From Endozoicomonas ascidiicola (GTDB lineage: Bacteria; Pseudomonadota; Gammaproteobacteria; Pseudomonadales; Endozoicomonadaceae), in contig NZ_LUTV01000004.1 in assembly GCF_001646945.1 (NCBI RefSeq), forward strand, positions 8,002 to 55,466: a stretch of DNA of 47,465 bases, read 5' to 3'. Positions 1 to 9,226 of this stretch are shown piece by piece. A program made the translations under genes and the position numbers. Each line of letters begins with the position of its first letter. Within the stretch, counting starts at the first letter, position 1. Below the pieces are notes generated by a model. It was not told the origin of the DNA, searched no databases, and was given only the letters and a program-made list of their open reading frames with translations.

Positions 1-1
1 T

Positions 2-169
2 TATCATTATTGTCATAGCACCCAAGATGAACTGGTGAAGAATGTCAAAGCCTTCTGCGTGCAGATTAACCAAAAACCAGTCGAGTTAGCCGACAGACTC
101 CATACCAAGACGTCTCTTGACGAGGAGGAAGAGGTGCTCAGAAAACCGGTTAAGCCAAAACCAAAATAA
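2..169 (+). CDS. IS630-type transposase, C-terminal end (partial)
   Basis: An open frame enters from the left edge of the window and stops at 167-169, giving about 55 residues. It begins YHYCHSTQDELVKNVKAF and ends in a Lys/Pro-rich tail. The block 'DEL..N.K.F...IN..P....DRL..K..LD..EE.LR' is what I recognise from the extreme C terminus of IS630-family DDE transposases, beyond the last catalytic Glu. The rest of the gene lies outside the window. A 9-bp inverted pair (AAACCAAAA at 158-166, TTTTGGTTT at 189-197) brackets the stop and could belong to the element end or a weak terminator. The family call rests on a short segment. Confidence 0.6.
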   Translation, partial: YHYCHSTQDELVKNVKAFCVQINQKPVELADRLHTKTSLDEEEEVLRKPVKPKPK

Positions 170-1004
170 AACCGATGGTTTCAAGTGAGTTTTGGTTTAG
201 CCTTAAATATTCAGGAACTGACGTCTACAGTTTAAACGTAAGCACTAGGTAAAACCCCGAAAACAGGGAGTCCTAACCAATGCTCGTTCTAGCGTGCTGT
301 GACGTAAATTTCACTGGTCTGTTGCCAAGCTAATCATTAGGTGTTGGCGAGCGGGTAATCGCAAATCAAAATTCCCTAAGCTTAAATACAAGTTAATAAT
401 CATCTATTGTTAATAGATTATTATTGTTTATATAGTGGATCGCTACAGGCCACTAAAATCAAGACATGCAGAGCATTCATTACGAAAGACCATCCTCCTC
501 CGCGAAACATCATCCCTGACTTGTGGATAACTTGTTTATATGCTGTGCATTAGCTGTTAGCAGCTTGTGAAAACTAATTCCTTATTTATTTTACAGATAG
601 TTATTTTAATCACCTTTATTGAATGGAGTGCTAAGGTGGGTATTTGACTGCAACCAGTGGTGTGGCGGCCCTACTGCATCGGTTTGGCTTTACTCCTTTC
701 GCAGTTACAAACACGCATGCCGTCCGACTAAACAGCAACTGCACCTTCTCAAAAACTACCGGGGAATGAAGGTACTAATTCTCTGCAGCACTTGGCACAC
801 GCTAAACATGCACCAGGGCTTTGTATGAGTTTAAGCTGCTCCCAGCAGCACTTATTGAGAAGTTACTAGCAACTGTTTGCTTTCTTGCTAGATCAAGGCA
901 GCGAGATCATCGATGGGAGCAGAAACAAGAGTTATGCTGGCAGAGTGATATCCTATCAAAAATGAAACGGGGACTAGTGCGGGGACTAAAACTGTAGATA
1001 GCAA
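170..1004. other. Gene-poor stretch beside the IS fragment
   Basis: I see no convincing gene here. It is AT-rich around 370-440 and contains one perfect DnaA-box 9-mer (TGTGGATAA, 522-530) without neighbouring boxes. A plus-strand frame at 635-769 has a segment, VAALLHRFGFT, that loosely recalls the N-terminal helix-turn-helix region of IS630 transposases, but it is short and closed by stops. The best reading is decayed mobile-element DNA next to the transposase end at 1-169. Confidence 0.4.
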
Positions 1005-1038
1005 AAAGCCCGTAGTGCTTACTAACGCTACGGGCTTT
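1005..1038 (-). terminator. Intrinsic terminator of tRNA-Thr
   Basis: Perfect 11-bp stem (AAAGCCCGTAG at 1005-1015 with CTACGGGCTTT at 1028-1038). On the minus strand it is followed by a short T run. It lies 9 bp downstream of the CCA end of tRNA-Thr. Confidence 0.85.
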
Positions 1039-1046
1039 GCTGTATA

Positions 1047-1122
<76 letters not shown>

Positions 1123-1136
1123 AAGGAACGAGGTGA

Positions 1137-1165
1137 ATAATATTTACACCGGACGCTTTTGTCAA
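1137..1165 (-). promoter_or_regulatory. Sigma-70 promoter of tRNA-Thr
   Basis: Minus strand: a perfect -35 TTGACA (1160-1165), a 17-bp spacer and -10 TATTAT (1137-1142), about 15 bp upstream of the tRNA 5' end. The tRNA-Leu pair has the same hexamers and spacing. Confidence 0.85.
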
Positions 1166-1224
1166 CTTCAATTATTAAGGTAATTCATACAACGTCTTGA
1201 GAACCTCTAATCCGCTTGCCAGAA

Positions 1225-1249
1225 CCCACTGATTAGAAGTCAGTTGCTC
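1225..1249 (-). repeat. Partial copy of the tRNA-Thr anticodon arm (att-like)
   Basis: Direct repeat of 1077-1101 inside tRNA-Thr, 24 of 25 bases identical, 148 bp away. The single difference (position 1236 against 1088) falls in the anticodon. The copy provides the last codons and stop of the membrane-protein gene at 1233-1688. tRNA anticodon arms are known integration sites for tyrosine recombinases, so this may be the scar of a lost element; that part is inference. Confidence 0.6.
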
Positions 1250-1688
1250 GTTCTTTATCAAAGTTTCTGGAATTCAGTCCATAGAACAGCGCATTGCCTG
1301 CCACGCTGCTAGTAAAAACGTTCAGCAGAATAACTAGCACATTCACATAGCTTTCTGATCGCTCAGGATTAGGCAAAAGCTCTTGCACCACGGCACTGTC
1401 CATCTCAATCAGCGCCTGGATAATACTCTCTCTGGAAAGCACTATATCCAATGAGGCAATCGCACCAAAAATAATCAGCGTTGCACCAATCGTGATGTAA
1501 TGCCACTTCTCCCGCGCTTTTGACAGTGCTGTCAGCAGCAGCAGTAACAACACTGGATAACCAATAAATCCAATAGCGGGAAAGCGCTGATAAATTTCAA
1601 AACTCAATGACAACGAGCCAAGAAGAATGAACAGCATAACAGCCGCCAGCCACCAGCACAGATAACGTTTATTTGATTCCGAAAGCAT
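1233..1688 (-). CDS. Hypothetical small membrane protein
   Basis: 151 residues that I do not recognise. About four hydrophobic segments can be seen (near residues 12-30, 38-57, 64-84 and 108-135), so it is probably an inner-membrane protein with short loops; an acidic loop around residues 85-105 contains ELLPNPERSES. The ATG at 1688 is preceded by a G-rich GGGGTGG. The last residues, about ATDF, and the stop are encoded by the tRNA-Thr-like repeat at 1225-1249, so the native C terminus may have been replaced by recombination. No operon partner is visible. Confidence 0.6.
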   Translation of the reverse strand: MLSESNKRYLCWWLAAVMLFILLGSLSLSFEIYQRFPAIGFIGYPVLLLLLLTALSKAREKWHYITIGATLIIFGAIASLDIVLSRESIIQALIEMDSAVVQELLPNPERSESYVNVLVILLNVFTSSVAGNALFYGLNSRNFDKERATDF

Positions 1689-1761
1689 AAGCCACCCCAG
1701 ATTCCAAGTAGCCAGTGTATCGGCTGAAAAAGTCCGGGACTAAATAAGGGGGGGGGGAATG

Positions 1762-1960
1762 GTTAAAATAGCAGGAAAGCGAAATCAGGCTTCCTGCCTG
1801 ATCATTGCCTTTCTTCCTGAAAGAGATTTGGACATCCTGTCCTGTGGCTTCCTGCCTGGTGTCATCCTTGATAATACGTCAGCTGTCTGCCTCCGTGGCC
1901 TTTGAGACTTCCTGTCTCAGCTGACGGTTACCATTATGCAATGTGATCCCTGTCACGGAT
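1762..1960 (-). ncRNA. Predicted CsrB/RsmZ-type regulatory RNA (CsrA/RsmA sponge)
   Basis: This stretch has no credible ORF, yet on the minus strand it shows a series of short hairpins with different stems but nearly the same loop. Plus-strand coordinates are: GTGA/TCAC around CAGGGA (1943-1956); TGAGAC/GTCTCA around AGGAA (1903-1919); GCC/GGC around ACGGA (1889-1899); an AAGGA site (1865-1869); GGC/GCC around AGGAA (1846-1856); GGACA/TGTCC around GGA (1830-1842); CTTTC/GAAAG around AGGAA (1809-1823); TCAGGC/GCCTGA around AGGAA (1785-1801). GGA in a hairpin loop is the recognition site of CsrA/RsmA, and one site contains ACAGGATGT, very close to the CsrA consensus. A GCAGGAA/TTCCTGC stem followed by TATTTT ends the array as a probable terminator. 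Exact ends and promoter are not resolved. Confidence 0.72.
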
Positions 1961-2102
1961 AGTCAGGAAAACCCCACAATATTTGTGAGATATTCGCCAT
2001 ATATGACAGTCGTCTTTTACTTAAGGTTTTCAAACAGCGAGAATTAAAGAAGGATTGTGTGATGGTGTTATTTACGACGATTGCCGTTAATTTTTTAGAT
2101 AC

Positions 2103-2134
2103 AAAAAAGCCAGACGTTTCCGTCTGGCTTTTTT
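2103..2134 (-). terminator. Intrinsic terminator of the tRNA-Leu operon
   Basis: A 14-bp perfect stem (AAAAAAGCCAGACG with CGTCTGGCTTTTTT) and a 4-nt loop, just downstream of the second tRNA-Leu in the minus direction. It has T runs on both sides. Confidence 0.88.
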
Positions 2135-2141
2135 GTCGAAT

Positions 2142-2228
2142 TGGTGCCCAGGAGAAGACTCGAACTTCCACGCCCTTTCGGACACTAGCACCTGAAGCTA
2201 GCGCGTCTACCAATTCCGCCACCTGGGC
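2142..2228 (-). tRNA. tRNA-Leu (anticodon CAG), copy 2
   Basis: An 87-nt class II tRNA with long variable arm and encoded CCA. The anticodon loop TTCAGGT sits in the stem CTAGC/GCTAG, so it reads CTG. It appears identical to the copy at 2276-2362, with 47 bp between them, and is probably cotranscribed from the promoter at 2400-2428. Confidence 0.95.
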
Positions 2229-2275
2229 AAAGCGTTATGTTTTGGACAATGTGCAAGGTAATCATTGATTTGATT

Positions 2276-2362
2276 TGGTGCCCAGGAGAAGACTCGAACT
2301 TCCACGCCCTTTCGGACACTAGCACCTGAAGCTAGCGCGTCTACCAATTCCGCCACCTGGGC
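2276..2362 (-). tRNA. tRNA-Leu (anticodon CAG), copy 1
   Basis: First gene of a two-tRNA operon: an 87-nt class II tRNA with anticodon CAG, long variable arm and encoded CCA. Duplicate CAG leucine tRNAs fit heavy use of CTG codons. The operon promoter lies about 40 bp upstream. Confidence 0.95.
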
Positions 2363-2399
2363 CTTGCCACCGCCGTCCAACATCTCAGCGATGCGGCGC

Positions 2400-2428
2400 A
2401 TAATAGAGATCAGCCCTCAGGCTGTCAA
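2400..2428 (-). promoter_or_regulatory. Sigma-70 promoter of the tRNA-Leu operon
   Basis: Minus strand: TTGACA (2423-2428), a 17-bp spacer and TATTAT (2400-2405), followed by the GC-rich discriminator GCGCCGC, as expected for a stringently controlled stable-RNA promoter. Confidence 0.88.
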
Positions 2429-2505
2429 CCAATAAAACACGATGATTTCATAACCAGATGGCAGACCGGCAATCTCTTTACCCAACAATAGGTTATTAGG
2501 GTCTG

Positions 2506-2865
2506 TTAACGTTTCATTGCCGCGGTCATGGATTGAAACCACATAATCTTACTGAGGTCTCCTGAAGCAATAATGTCTTTTTCCTGCACACCTTTCATAA
2601 AGGCAACCTGAGATTTCTTTGCAGTCAGAATCTCAAAGCCTTTTTTGGCAGAGGAAAAGGACAGTTCAAAGGTTGGTTCTGAGGTCGTGCCGGATTTCGG
2701 ATAGACCTTTTCATCTTTAACAACAAAGTGTCGGGCAACACCGTCTTTACTGCTCAATTGAAAAGTCAGGTTCTGATCTTTCAGGGTTTTCTGAAAAGCG
2801 GCGCTTTTTTTGCTGGCACGCTTCATCATCTGACCAAGAATCCATAACAACATTCGGAACTTCAC
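2506..2865 (-). CDS. SCP2-like (sterol-carrier fold) small protein
   Basis: 119 residues. After a basic amphipathic N terminus, the segment from about residue 30 reads as beta strands followed by helices: 'FQLSSKDGVARHFVVKD..', then 'PTFELSFSS', then 'GFEIL...' and 'DIIASGDLSKIMWF'. This spacing resembles the SCP2 sterol-binding domain, a hydrophobic-ligand pocket found in stand-alone form in many proteobacteria. The ligand is unknown. The gene is monocistronic, with an AGGA-type ribosome site before the ATG at 2865. The assignment is by pattern only; a lipid or acyl-ligand role is inference. Confidence 0.55.
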   Translation of the reverse strand: MKFRMLLWILGQMMKRASKKSAAFQKTLKDQNLTFQLSSKDGVARHFVVKDEKVYPKSGTTSEPTFELSFSSAKKGFEILTAKKSQVAFMKGVQEKDIIASGDLSKIMWFQSMTAAMKR

Positions 2866-3024
2866 AGGATTCTCCTGTCACCTATTTGCTTGAGGAAATA
2901 AGCAGGAAAACACTCCCTGCCATTCTGCTCTTTTCAGAGCAAAACAGTGGGAAAATGTTTTCTGAAGAGAATTTTCGAGGAATAACACCGCGATTCAAGG
3001 CTCTACTGCTTTGCCGCTGAACAA

Positions 3025-3300
3025 TCAGCCATTCACAGCATCTTTCAAAGCCTTGCCTGGTTTGAAGGCAACGGTTTTGCTGGCTTTAATCTGGATAGTT
3101 TCACCGGTTTGTGGGTTTTTACCGGTACGGGCTGCACGGCTGCGCTGCTCAAAGGTACCAAAGCCAACAAGGCTTACAGCATCGCCATTTTTAGCAGCGC
3201 CAGTAATGGCATCAAGAACGGCATTCAGTGCGAGGGAGGCCTTGTCTTTGCTGATATCCGCTTCGTCAGCAATCACGTTGACCAGGTCAGGTTTACGCAT
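3025..3300 (-). CDS. hupB: DNA-binding protein HU (beta type)
   Basis: 91 residues, the usual HU length. The HU/IHF signature is intact: GFGTFEQRSRAARTGKNPQT at about residues 46-65, with the conserved NPQTGE at the tip of the DNA-clasping arm. It starts MRKPDLV instead of the common MNKSELI, and residues IADEADISKDKA form the N-terminal dimerisation helices. HU bends and compacts DNA as a dimer. It has its own leader with a GGAG ribosome site 10 bp before ATG. A small hairpin (TCCCTT/AAGGGA, about 3335-3351) lies in the 5' leader. IHF subunits are less likely on sequence. Confidence 0.93.
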   Translation of the reverse strand: MRKPDLVNVIADEADISKDKASLALNAVLDAITGAAKNGDAVSLVGFGTFEQRSRAARTGKNPQTGETIQIKASKTVAFKPGKALKDAVNG

Positions 3301-3500
3301 GGTAATTACACTCCATTTTTGTTTTTCTTGTTTCTTCCCTTAAGGCAAGGGAGTTCCCCTTTTCTGAGCAAGGACTACCTGGCTCTTCCTGCAGACTATT
3401 GGCTTACAGACAGAAACAGACTAAAACACCGATGCTCGTAGGGCAATAGCTCAAGCCCACAGTTTCCGGGTTTTTCATGAAAAAGCCGTGTATTTTTCAT

Positions 3501-3671
3501 TCAGTCGGTTATTTCAATCATTTCGAAATCGCTTTTACCAACACCACAGTCCGGACACAGCCAGTCTTCAGGCACTGCTTCCCATGGTGTGCCGGCAGGA
3601 ATCCCATCCTCCGGCCAACCGCTGGATTCATCGTAGATAAATCCACAAACCAAGCATCGCCATTTTTTCAT
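3501..3671 (-). CDS. Rubredoxin
   Basis: 56 residues from the ATG at 3671, which is preceded by GGAG at a 6-bp spacing; longer frames upstream of this ATG are not needed. Two CxxC knuckles, CLVC (residues 6-9) and CPDC (39-42), hold the single iron of rubredoxin, and the family's Y13-D14 and GI..GTPW..VP.DW..P spacing is present. Rubredoxins carry one electron in the cytoplasm to alkane hydroxylases, superoxide reductase or oxidative-stress enzymes; no reductase gene is adjacent, so the partner is unknown. A near-perfect inverted repeat, TTTTTCATGAAAAA (3471-3484), follows the gene. Confidence 0.93.
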   Translation of the reverse strand: MKKWRCLVCGFIYDESSGWPEDGIPAGTPWEAVPEDWLCPDCGVGKSDFEMIEITD

Positions 3672-3811
3672 TCTGAACTCCATTGTCACAAAATAGTAAA
3701 CATAGCGATCTTCTGGCAAAATGCTGAATTCCGCCTGACTATCTTTCAGGCTGATACAGTGATGAATGGATTCGTCAGCAATAATAATTACAAACATCAT
3801 CAGAGATCACG

Positions 3812-5478
<1,667 letters not shown>

Positions 5479-5482
<4 letters not shown>

Positions 5483-6585
5483 AAATAGCCATTGAGCGTC
5501 GTCCTTACGATTCCAACCTGATGAAATATCTGTCACCAGTGCTGGCCATTATTCTGACCTTAATCAGCGGTGGACTGATTTTTATGATTCAGGGGCAAGA
5601 TCCCTGGACGGGTTTATATACGTTTTTTATTCTGCCAGTGTCGGACAGTTATGGCTGGTCTGAGCTTGGGGTAAAGGCGGCACCCGTCTTGTTATGCGCT
5701 ATGGGGCTGTCGGTTTGTTATCGAGCCAACATCTGGAATATTGGCGCTGAGGGTCAGCTTTTGATGGGCGCATTAATCGGCAGCTGGGCCGCACTCAGCT
5801 GGATGGATTCATCCAGTTCATGGGTGCTTCCCGCCGTTTTGGCTTGCGGTGCCATTGGTGGTTTGCTGTGGGCGCTGATACCTGCCGTATTGAAAAATCA
5901 TTTCAATACCAATGAAATCCTCACCAGCATTATGCTGAATTACATTGCCCTGAACCTTTTACTGTTTGCGGTTCACGGGCCTTTGAAAGATCCCCACGGT
6001 TTTAATTTTCCGGAATCGGCACTGTTTACTGATGCCGTCACACTGCCCATTATTATGGAAGGCACCCGGCTGCACCTTGGCCTGATACTAGGGCTGTTTG
6101 CGGTAGCAACGCTCTGGGTGGTCATGGCCAAAACATTTCTTGGCTTTCAACTTAAGGTCATTGGACTAGACGCAAGCGCTGGCCATTTTGCCGGTTACCA
6201 ACAACGGCGTCTGGCTTACTTCAGCCTTCTATTGTGCGGTGCTCTGGCAGGTCTGGCAGGTATTTCAGAAGTGACGGGGCCGATTGGACAACTGGTGCCG
6301 TCTGTTTCACCGGGATACGGTTATGCCGCCATTATTGTTGCCTTTCTTGGCCGGCTTCACCCTGTCGGTATTTTGCTGGCCAGCCTCTTGATGGCACTGG
6401 TCTATATGGGCGGAGAAATGGGGCAAATTGACCTCGGCCTGCCACTGGCTCTTGGCAGCCTGTTTCAGGGGATGCTGCTGTTTTATTTACTGGCCTGTGA
6501 TTTCCTGATCAGTTATCGCCTGCGCATACAGCCTTCCGTTAAACCAATGGCCTTCCCAGACACCAGCACAGGAGTCAGCCAGTAA
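5479..6585 (+). CDS. ABC importer permease 1 (BMP/nucleoside type)
   Basis: 368 residues, the longer of two BPD_transp_2 permeases in this cluster (YufP/NupP-like). Eight or more hydrophobic segments are visible. The family block 'A..CYRANIWNIGAEGQL.MGA' (about residues 78-98) and 'NHFNTNEILTSIMLNYIA' are typical of the inner-membrane subunit that forms the channel with its partner. Start is the ATG of the ATGA overlap with the ATPase gene. Its stop shares one base with the next start (TAATG), so ATPase and both permeases are tightly coupled. The cargo cannot be read from the sequence. Confidence 0.9.
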
Positions 6586-7511
6586 TGGATATTGAACTGT
6601 TGACCAATATTCTCTTTGCCATGGTGCGCACCGGAACCCCTCTTTTATTGGTTGCCCTTGGGGAGCTGGTCTGCGAGAAAAGTGGCGTTCTGAATCTCGG
6701 GCAAGAAGGCATGATGCTCATGGGTGCCGTGGTTGGTTTTATTGCTGCATTGACCACAGGCAATTTGATGCTGGGTGTGATGATGGGGATTATGGCTGGT
6801 ATGGCCATGGCATTTCTTTTTGGTGTACTGGCTATTCAGCTCCGTGCTAATCAAGTCGCCACCGGGCTGGCACTGACCATTTTTGGAGCAGGATTGAGCG
6901 CCTATATTGGTACCGATTATGTTGGCCAGGGGCTGAGTGGATTTCAGCCTTTTATTATTCCGCTACTGTCGGATATTCCTGTTTTAGGGAAAGTCCTGTT
7001 TAGTCAGGATGCGCTGGTCTACCTGTCGTTTATTATTTGCATAGCGCTTTGGTTGTTCTTCAAATTCAGCCGACCTGGCCTAATGATTAAAGCTATTGGC
7101 GAAAGCCCTTATTCAGCCACTGCCGTTGGTTTACCCGTCATTCCTGCTCGATGGATAGCCCTGTTATTTGGCGGCGCCATGGCGGGCATGGGCGGTGCTT
7201 ATCTTTCTCTGGCCTACACACCTTTATGGGCAGAAGGCATGACTGCTGGCCGTGGCTGGATTGGTTTGGCTTTGGTGGTGTTTGCCAGCTGGAAGGTTGA
7301 GCGAGTATTGCTGGGTGCCTGGCTGTTCGGACTGGCAAGCATTATGCATCTGGTTTTGCAGGGAATGGGCGCCTCCATCTCTTCAAATCTGTTGGCCACA
7401 CTGCCTTATCTGGCCACCATTGTTGTACTGGTGTTGTTGTCCAGTAACCAGTCGCGGAGTCGTATGTTGGCTCCGATGTCGCTGGGAAAGCCGTATCATC
7501 CTGCGGGATAA
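6585..7511 (+). CDS. ABC importer permease 2 (BMP/nucleoside type)
   Basis: 308 residues, the shorter BPD_transp_2 permease (YufQ/NupQ-like). It carries the family motif 'LGELVCEKSGVLNLGQEGMM' near residues 25-44, parallel to the block in the first permease, and about eight to nine membrane segments; 'GGAMAGMGGAYLSLAYTP' is a conserved later block. Start is the ATG within TAATG. It pairs with the 5479-6585 product to form the heterodimeric channel. It is followed after 38 bp by the binding-protein gene. Confidence 0.9.
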   Translation: MDIELLTNILFAMVRTGTPLLLVALGELVCEKSGVLNLGQEGMMLMGAVVGFIAALTTGNLMLGVMMGIMAGMAMAFLFGVLAIQLRANQVATGLALTIFGAGLSAYIGTDYVGQGLSGFQPFIIPLLSDIPVLGKVLFSQDALVYLSFIICIALWLFFKFSRPGLMIKAIGESPYSATAVGLPVIPARWIALLFGGAMAGMGGAYLSLAYTPLWAEGMTAGRGWIGLALVVFASWKVERVLLGAWLFGLASIMHLVLQGMGASISSNLLATLPYLATIVVLVLLSSNQSRSRMLAPMSLGKPYHPAG

Positions 7512-7549
7512 AAAAGAATAAACACAATAAATAAAAAGGAGCTGAACTG

Positions 7550-8635
7550 ATGAAATCCTTTATCAAAAAAGCCATCGTCTCGGTGGCAACTGCTGGATTG
7601 GTGGCTTTATCCACCTTGTCTGCCGCTGTGGAAAAGCCACTGAAAATTGGCTTCGTTTACGTCGGCCCAGTAAGCGACGCTGGCTGGACTTTTGGCCACG
7701 ACGAAGGTCGTCTGGAGATGTTAGAGAAGCTAGGCGACAACGTTGAAACCACTTTTGTAGAAAGTGTTTCCGAAGGCGCCGATGCTGAGCGTGTTATCCG
7801 CAAACTGGCGCAACAGGGTCACGATCTTATCTTCACCACCTCTTTCGGTTACATGAACCCAACCCTGAAAGTAGCCAAGCAGTTTCCTAACATTAAGTTC
7901 CAACACGCGACGGGTTACAAGCGTGGCGAAAACGTGGGTACTTACTCTGCTCGTTTTTATGAAGGTCGTTACCTGACGGGTGTGATCGCTGGCCATATGA
8001 CGGAATCCAATGTCATTGGTTATGTCGGTTCTTTCCCGATTCCTGAAGTAGTTCAGGGTATCAATGCCTTTACCCTTGGCCTGCGCAGTGTTAATCCTGA
8101 TGCGACCGTTAAGGTTGTCTGGATCAACAGCTGGTACGACCCCGCCAAAGAACGCGAAGCTGCTGAATCTCTGATCGCTCAGGGTGCTGACATCATCAAC
8201 CAGCACACCGACTCTCCGGCACCAGTTCAGGCTGCACAGGATAAGGGCATTTATGCTTTCGGTTATGACACTGATATGTCCAGCTTCGGCCCTGATGCGC
8301 ACCTGACTGGCAGCATGGTTCACTGGGGTGGTTTCTACTCCGATACGGCCAAAGCGGTTCTGGAAAAGCAGTGGAAGGCGGAAGATGTTTGGGGTGGTTT
8401 TGCTGCCGGCATGGTAGAGATGGCACCTTACAACAAAGCCATTCCTGAAGATGTGGTCGCCCAGGTTGAAGCGCTTAAGCAGCAAATCGCCGATGGAACC
8501 TTTGCCATTTTTGAAGGTCCGATCAAAGCACAGGATGCGTCTATCAAAGTCTCTGAGGGTACAAAACTCAATGATGGTGATATTCTGTCTATGAACTGGT
8601 ATGTGGAGGGTGTTGAGGGAACATTGCCTAATTAA
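7550..8635 (+). CDS. BMP-family periplasmic substrate-binding protein
   Basis: 361 residues. It has a Sec signal peptide (MKSFIKKAI, then a hydrophobic core, cleavage near LSAA-VEKP) and no lipobox, so it is a soluble periplasmic protein rather than a PnrA-type lipoprotein. Family blocks are clear: 'KIGFVYVGPVSDAGWTFGHD', 'VIRKLAQQGHDLIFTTSFGYM', 'KFQHATGYKR', and 'IAQGADIINQHTDSPAPVQA'. The family binds purine nucleosides or nucleobases. A strong AAGGAG precedes the ATG at 7550. Placing the binding protein last in the operon, after a short gap with its own ribosome site, is common when it is needed in excess over the membrane parts. Confidence 0.9.
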   Translation: MKSFIKKAIVSVATAGLVALSTLSAAVEKPLKIGFVYVGPVSDAGWTFGHDEGRLEMLEKLGDNVETTFVESVSEGADAERVIRKLAQQGHDLIFTTSFGYMNPTLKVAKQFPNIKFQHATGYKRGENVGTYSARFYEGRYLTGVIAGHMTESNVIGYVGSFPIPEVVQGINAFTLGLRSVNPDATVKVVWINSWYDPAKEREAAESLIAQGADIINQHTDSPAPVQAAQDKGIYAFGYDTDMSSFGPDAHLTGSMVHWGGFYSDTAKAVLEKQWKAEDVWGGFAAGMVEMAPYNKAIPEDVVAQVEALKQQIADGTFAIFEGPIKAQDASIKVSEGTKLNDGDILSMNWYVEGVEGTLPN

Positions 8636-8660
8636 TCTCCCCTCCTGAGATTTGACAGAA

Positions 8661-8686
8661 CCTGGAGCTCACATTTGAGCTTCAGG
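8661..8686 (+). promoter_or_regulatory. Hairpin covering the ubiC ribosome site and start
   Basis: An 11-bp stem with one G-T pair and a 4-nt loop (8661-8671 with 8676-8686). It holds the GGAG ribosome site (8664-8667) in one arm and overlaps the TTG start of ubiC in the loop and other arm. No T run follows, so as a terminator for the ABC operon it would be poor. Confidence 0.45.
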
Positions 8687-9226
8687 CAGGATGTACTGCT
8701 GATGCCCCTGAGACACATACAAGAATGGCAACCTGCCCTCCAGGCTGAAGGAATTCCCGAAACTCTGCGGGAAATGATTCTGGATAACCACTCCCTTACC
8801 CAGCGGCTGAAGCAGTTACATCATCAGGAATTTTTTGTTCGGGTGCTCTGTCATGAATGGCAGGAACCGATCTCTGAAGAAAAAGCTTTTTTGCACTGCG
8901 ATGACCAGCGCGCCAGCATTCGAGAAGTGCTGCTGTTTGGTTCTGGCAAACCTGTGGTATTTGCTCGAAGTGTATTACCGGAATCTAGCCTGATGGGGGA
9001 CAATGCCGAGCTGCTCAACCTTGGTGATAAGCCTCTCGGCGAGTACATTTTCAGCCAACCTGATCTGCGCCGGGGTCCCATCGAAGTGGCGCCCTTACCT
9101 GCCCGCCAGTTCAATCAACGTATAAATGTCACATTTGATAAAGAAACCGCCTGGGCCAGACGGTCTCTGTTTTATTTAAGAGAAAAACCCATTCTGGTGT
9201 GCGAAGTGTTTTTGCCTGTTAAGTAG
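8675..9226 (+). CDS. ubiC: Chorismate pyruvate-lyase
   Basis: 183 residues from TTG at 8675, supported by GGAG at a 7-bp spacing; an in-frame ATG at 8702 is the alternative. UbiC converts chorismate to 4-hydroxybenzoate plus pyruvate, the first committed step of ubiquinone synthesis, in the cytoplasm. Family landmarks include 'IREVLLFGSGKPVVFARSVLP' (split here for length: IREVLLFG, KPVVFARSVLP), 'LGEYIFS' and the C-terminal 'ILVCEVFLP' containing the conserved Glu. The partner ubiA lies about 0.9 kb on, separated by a gene on the other strand; the 3' ends of ubiC and that gene overlap by 8 bp. Confidence 0.88.
   Translation: MSFRQDVLLMPLRHIQEWQPALQAEGIPETLREMILDNHSLTQRLKQLHHQEFFVRVLCHEWQEPISEEKAFLHCDDQRASIREVLLFGSGKPVVFARSVLPESSLMGDNAELLNLGDKPLGEYIFSQPDLRRGPIEVAPLPARQFNQRINVTFDKETAWARRSLFYLREKPILVCEVFLPVK

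Noticed and set aside
635-769. Possible IS630 helix-turn-helix remnant (VAALLHRFGFT)
   Set aside because: Too short and too degraded to name; mentioned only in the gap description.
619-828. 69-codon plus-strand frame
   Set aside because: No ribosome site, Trp/Cys-rich composition unlike a real protein, and lies in decayed DNA beside the IS fragment.
1189-1260. Second tRNA gene
   Set aside because: Only the anticodon arm is copied; acceptor, D and T arms are missing, so it cannot be a functional tRNA.
1960-2060. GacA-type upstream element (TGTAAG-N6-CTTACA) for the Csr-type RNA
   Set aside because: Only a half-like CTTAAGTAAAAG is visible; no convincing palindrome or clear -35/-10 pair.
1953-2401. 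Minus-strand frames containing MAELVDALASGASVRKG
   Set aside because: These are translations through the two tRNA-Leu genes, not proteins.
3109-3441. Plus-strand frames across the HU gene and leader
   Set aside because: HU on the minus strand is unambiguous and the plus frames have no supporting signals.
7730-8485. 251-codon minus-strand frame
   Set aside because: Antisense shadow of the BMP binding-protein gene, without family features.
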